Of a stretch of DNA of 64,000 bases, positions 61,603 to 64,000 are shown piece after piece; within the stretch, counting starts at the first letter, position 1; each line of letters begins with the position of its first letter. The stretch covers positions 62,001 to 126,000 of the forward strand of contig DASSYR010000103.1 of the NCBI GenBank assembly GCA_035703165.1. Direction: 5' to 3'. A model generated the notes under the pieces. The model ran no database searches. It was not told where the DNA came from and was given only the letters and a program-made list of their open reading frames with translations. The DNA comes from AWTP1-9 sp035703165 (GTDB lineage Bacteria; Bacteroidota; Bacteroidia; Chitinophagales; Chitinophagaceae). The translations under genes were made by a program, and so were the position numbers.

Positions 61603-64000
61603 ATGGCAGCCAACCGCATAAAAAAAAATAAAAAACAAAGCGACACGGAAGAACTAAAGCAGGAAAAACAAGAAACTGTTTCCGTTAAGCAGTTGGCTAA
61701 TGATGAGCGGACTCATAAAATTGCAGGCACTATTTTATTATTACTTTCTTTTATTCTTTTTGTATCATTTATTTCATATTGTTTTACCTGGAAGGAAGAC
61801 CAGGATAAAGTGCTTCCGGGGATTAAGGGATTTTTATTTGGGCCGGATGTACCCGTAGCAAACTTATTAGGCAGGTTGGGTGCCTGGGTTTCCTACACCT
61901 TTTTCAAAGGATTTGGCGTAGCTTCTTTTCTTTTTTGCACCTTCTTTTTTGTAGCCGGTGCCAACTTACTTTTTGCAAAAAAAATATTTTCTCTGTGGAG
62001 GAATTTTAGATATGTATTAACCGGGCTTTTGTTTGTTTCTACCCTTTTTGCATTCGTCTTTAAAGGAAATCTTTTTTCATGGGGTGGAGCAGTGGGCGAT
62101 AATATCAGTAAATGGTTTTCCGGTTTTATGGGTTCTATTGGCACTGCAATTTTTCTTGCTATTACAGGGTTTATTTACATTATCTGGCGTTTTAATCCTG
62201 TATTTAAGTTACCGGAAAGAAAAAAAGAAGCGATAGCAGAAGGTAACGAGGCAGATGAATTAAAAATCGAAAATGCAGCGGAGGGTAATATTGAATCAAT
62301 GGCTTCAGAAGAAAATGGATTGATAAAAGGGAATTCTTTAAAAGGAGATTCGGGTATTCTTACCGTACCCCCTGTTATTCCTGAAAATAACACGCTCAAC
62401 AATTTTAAAGTAATTGAGAAAGATTTACCAAAAGAAGAGATAGCGGATAATACATTATTAACACCTCAAAAGCCGGTGGCAGAGCAGGTGCCTGTTGCAG
62501 AAAAACCTGTTACCAACCCAAAAGAGGATGATGGGCTTGCTCTTGAAATTAAACAATCGGCTGGTGACCAAGCATCTTCCTTAAAAGAAGATATAACTAA
62601 ATTAAAAGAAAATCTTCCTCCATACGATCCCGTGCTTGATTTAAAAGATTATAAATATCCTCAGCTTGATTTACTGGAAAATCATGGTAGTGAAAAAATT
62701 GTGATGGATAATAATGAACTTGAAAATCACAAAACACAAATTTTAAGTACACTCCGCAATTATGATATAGAGATTCAAAAAATAATGGCTACAGTAGGCC
62801 CTACCGTTACTCTGTATGAAATTGTGCCTGCGGCTGGTGTACGGATATCCCGTATTAAAAACCTGGAAGACGATATTGCGTTAAGCCTTGCTGCCTTGGG
62901 TATTCGGATAATTGCTCCTATTCCCGGTAAGGGAACTATAGGTATTGAGGTGCCAAATGTAAAAAAGACGGTGGTCAGCATGCGCACCTTGTTATCATCT
63001 GATAAATTTCAAAAAAATAATTTTGCTTTGCCCATTGCCATTGGGAAAAGAATTGATAATGAGAATTTTATTGTGGATTTAACCAGTATGCCCCATTTAT
63101 TAATGGCAGGCGCTACCGGTCAGGGTAAATCCGTTGGTGTAAATGCGGTTCTTGTTTCTTTACTGTACAAAAAGCATCCTTCGCAATTAAAGTTGGTTTT
63201 GGTTGACCCCAAAAAAGTGGAATTGAGTTTATACCGCGTAATAGAAAAGCATTTTTTGGCAAAACTTCCGGGTGAGGAGGAAGCTATTATTACTGATACA
63301 AAGAAGGTGGTACATACGTTAAATGCGCTTTGTATTGAAATGGATAACCGGTACGATTTACTTAAAGAGGCTGGTTGTAGAAACATACGTGAGTACAATG
63401 AGAAATTTGTAGCCCGTAAGTTAAGCCCCGAGAAGGGTCATCAATATCTTCCCTTTATCGTATTGGTGATTGATGAGTTTGCTGATTTAATAATGACAGC
63501 GGGTAAGGAAATAGAAATGCCAATTGCGAGACTGGCACAATTAGCCCGTGCCGTGGGTATCCATCTTATTATAGCCACCCAACGCCCATCTGTAAATATC
63601 ATTACCGGCACCATTAAAGCAAACTTTCCGGCAAGGATTGCTTTCAAAGTTTCTTCCAAGATTGACTCCCGAACAATTTTGGATCTGGGTGGAGCAGAAC
63701 AATTAATTGGCAAGGGAGATATGCTCATATCTTATAATGGCGAAATAACCCGCCTGCAATGTGCTTTTGTAGATACTCCCGAAGTTCAGGAAATATGCGA
63801 TTTTATTAACAAACAAAGAGGTTACCCCCATGCTTTTTTACTACCGGAATACGTTGACGAAAAAGAACTGGAGGGAAAAGAGTTTGACATGGGAGAGAGA
63901 GATTCTTTATTTGAAGATGCTGCAAGACTTATTGTTCAGAGCCAGGTTGGCTCAACATCACTCTTACAACGCCGGATGAAACTGGGGTATAACCGTGCCG
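61603..64000 (+). CDS. ftsK: DNA translocase FtsK (3' end beyond the window)
   Basis: FtsK pumps DNA at the division septum and coordinates chromosome segregation. The visible part has 799 codons from ATG 61603: four N-terminal membrane helices (about 41-205), a Glu- and Pro-rich linker (about 210-350), and the RecA-like motor with Walker A LLMAGATGQGKS, Walker B VLVIDEFADL, and IIATQRPSVNIITG. The frame is still open at the window edge, in the region before the gamma DNA-reading domain. The promoter element sits so close that the transcript may be leaderless. Confidence 0.96.
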   Translation, partial: MAANRIKKNKKQSDTEELKQEKQETVSVKQLANDERTHKIAGTILLLLSFILFVSFISYCFTWKEDQDKVLPGIKGFLFGPDVPVANLLGRLGAWVSYTFFKGFGVASFLFCTFFFVAGANLLFAKKIFSLWRNFRYVLTGLLFVSTLFAFVFKGNLFSWGGAVGDNISKWFSGFMGSIGTAIFLAITGFIYIIWRFNPVFKLPERKKEAIAEGNEADELKIENAAEGNIESMASEENGLIKGNSLKGDSGILTVPPVIPENNTLNNFKVIEKDLPKEEIADNTLLTPQKPVAEQVPVAEKPVTNPKEDDGLALEIKQSAGDQASSLKEDITKLKENLPPYDPVLDLKDYKYPQLDLLENHGSEKIVMDNNELENHKTQILSTLRNYDIEIQKIMATVGPTVTLYEIVPAAGVRISRIKNLEDDIALSLAALGIRIIAPIPGKGTIGIEVPNVKKTVVSMRTLLSSDKFQKNNFALPIAIGKRIDNENFIVDLTSMPHLLMAGATGQGKSVGVNAVLVSLLYKKHPSQLKLVLVDPKKVELSLYRVIEKHFLAKLPGEEEAIITDTKKVVHTLNALCIEMDNRYDLLKEAGCRNIREYNEKFVARKLSPEKGHQYLPFIVLVIDEFADLIMTAGKEIEMPIARLAQLARAVGIHLIIATQRPSVNIITGTIKANFPARIAFKVSSKIDSRTILDLGGAEQLIGKGDMLISYNGEITRLQCAFVDTPEVQEICDFINKQRGYPHAFLLPEYVDEKELEGKEFDMGERDSLFEDAARLIVQSQVGSTSLLQRRMKLGYNRA

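Noticed and set aside
1..64000. Mobile elements, CRISPR arrays, tRNA genes and defence islands
   Set aside because: No transposase, integrase, direct-repeat array, cloverleaf sequence or known defence gene was found on either strand.

Overview
The window reads as chromosomal DNA of a Bacteroidota bacterium, most likely of the Chitinophagaceae or a close relative (inference). The evidence is a SusC/SusD pair under an ECF sigma/FecR module, type III glutamine synthetase, paired DUF3857 proteins, DUF3810, promoters of the Bacteroidota form TTG-N17..20-TAnnTTTG (clearest before pyrG, rpsA and rpsL), and start codons mostly without Shine-Dalgarno sequences. The DNA is AT-rich by eye. I see no tRNA, rRNA, CRISPR array, transposase or prophage gene.

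Layout. 1-11201 (minus): one surface-signalling and nutrient-uptake locus reading ECF sigma factor, FecR anti-sigma factor, STN-containing SusC, SusD, LamG lipoprotein, large FG-GAP/ASPIC lipoprotein, and the first codons of another exported protein cut by the left edge. 11298-13020 (minus): yceD(DUF177)-rpmF-plsX. 13260-20696: DUF3810 membrane protein, queG (no ordinary start codon), a tandem DUF3857/transglutaminase pair in which the first member has lost its catalytic residues, and a serine beta-lactamase-like hydrolase. 20831-31172: clpB, a DsbA-like protein with SxxC in place of CxxC, an S10 carboxypeptidase, an outer-membrane receptor, a YdeI-like protein, a cytochrome c lipoprotein and a MurC/Mpl-like ligase. 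31203-35438: DoxX protein, a second ECF sigma with a small membrane partner, an NlpC/P60 hydrolase whose start lies in a 7-bp tandem repeat, and a lipoprotein-crcB-ppa-TauE run. 35620-49607: glnN, a polytopic membrane protein, purL-hldD, proC, a dienelactone hydrolase, pyrG behind an attenuator-like leader, a GH13 enzyme and ispH. 49682-50585: rpsL-rpsG closed by a strong terminator, with no fusA following.

50764-58296 is the accessory-looking part. It holds a cPLA2/phospholipase-B-like protein without a signal peptide, a Tat-exported aminotransferase-V-fold protein, a DinB protein, and then four unrecognised plus-strand genes: a small multi-spanning membrane protein, a soluble beta-rich protein, a probable outer-membrane protein and a lipoprotein with a C-terminal membrane helix. 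The first two of these four each follow a near-identical 55-nt leader that occurs nowhere else I could see. This is the best candidate for an undescribed system in the window.

58419-64000 returns to core genes: rpsA, aroK, a DUF423 protein and a truncated ftsK. Strong hairpin terminators separate most convergent pairs. An unusually long hairpin lies inside the susCD operon, only 18 nt before the start of the FG-GAP gene.
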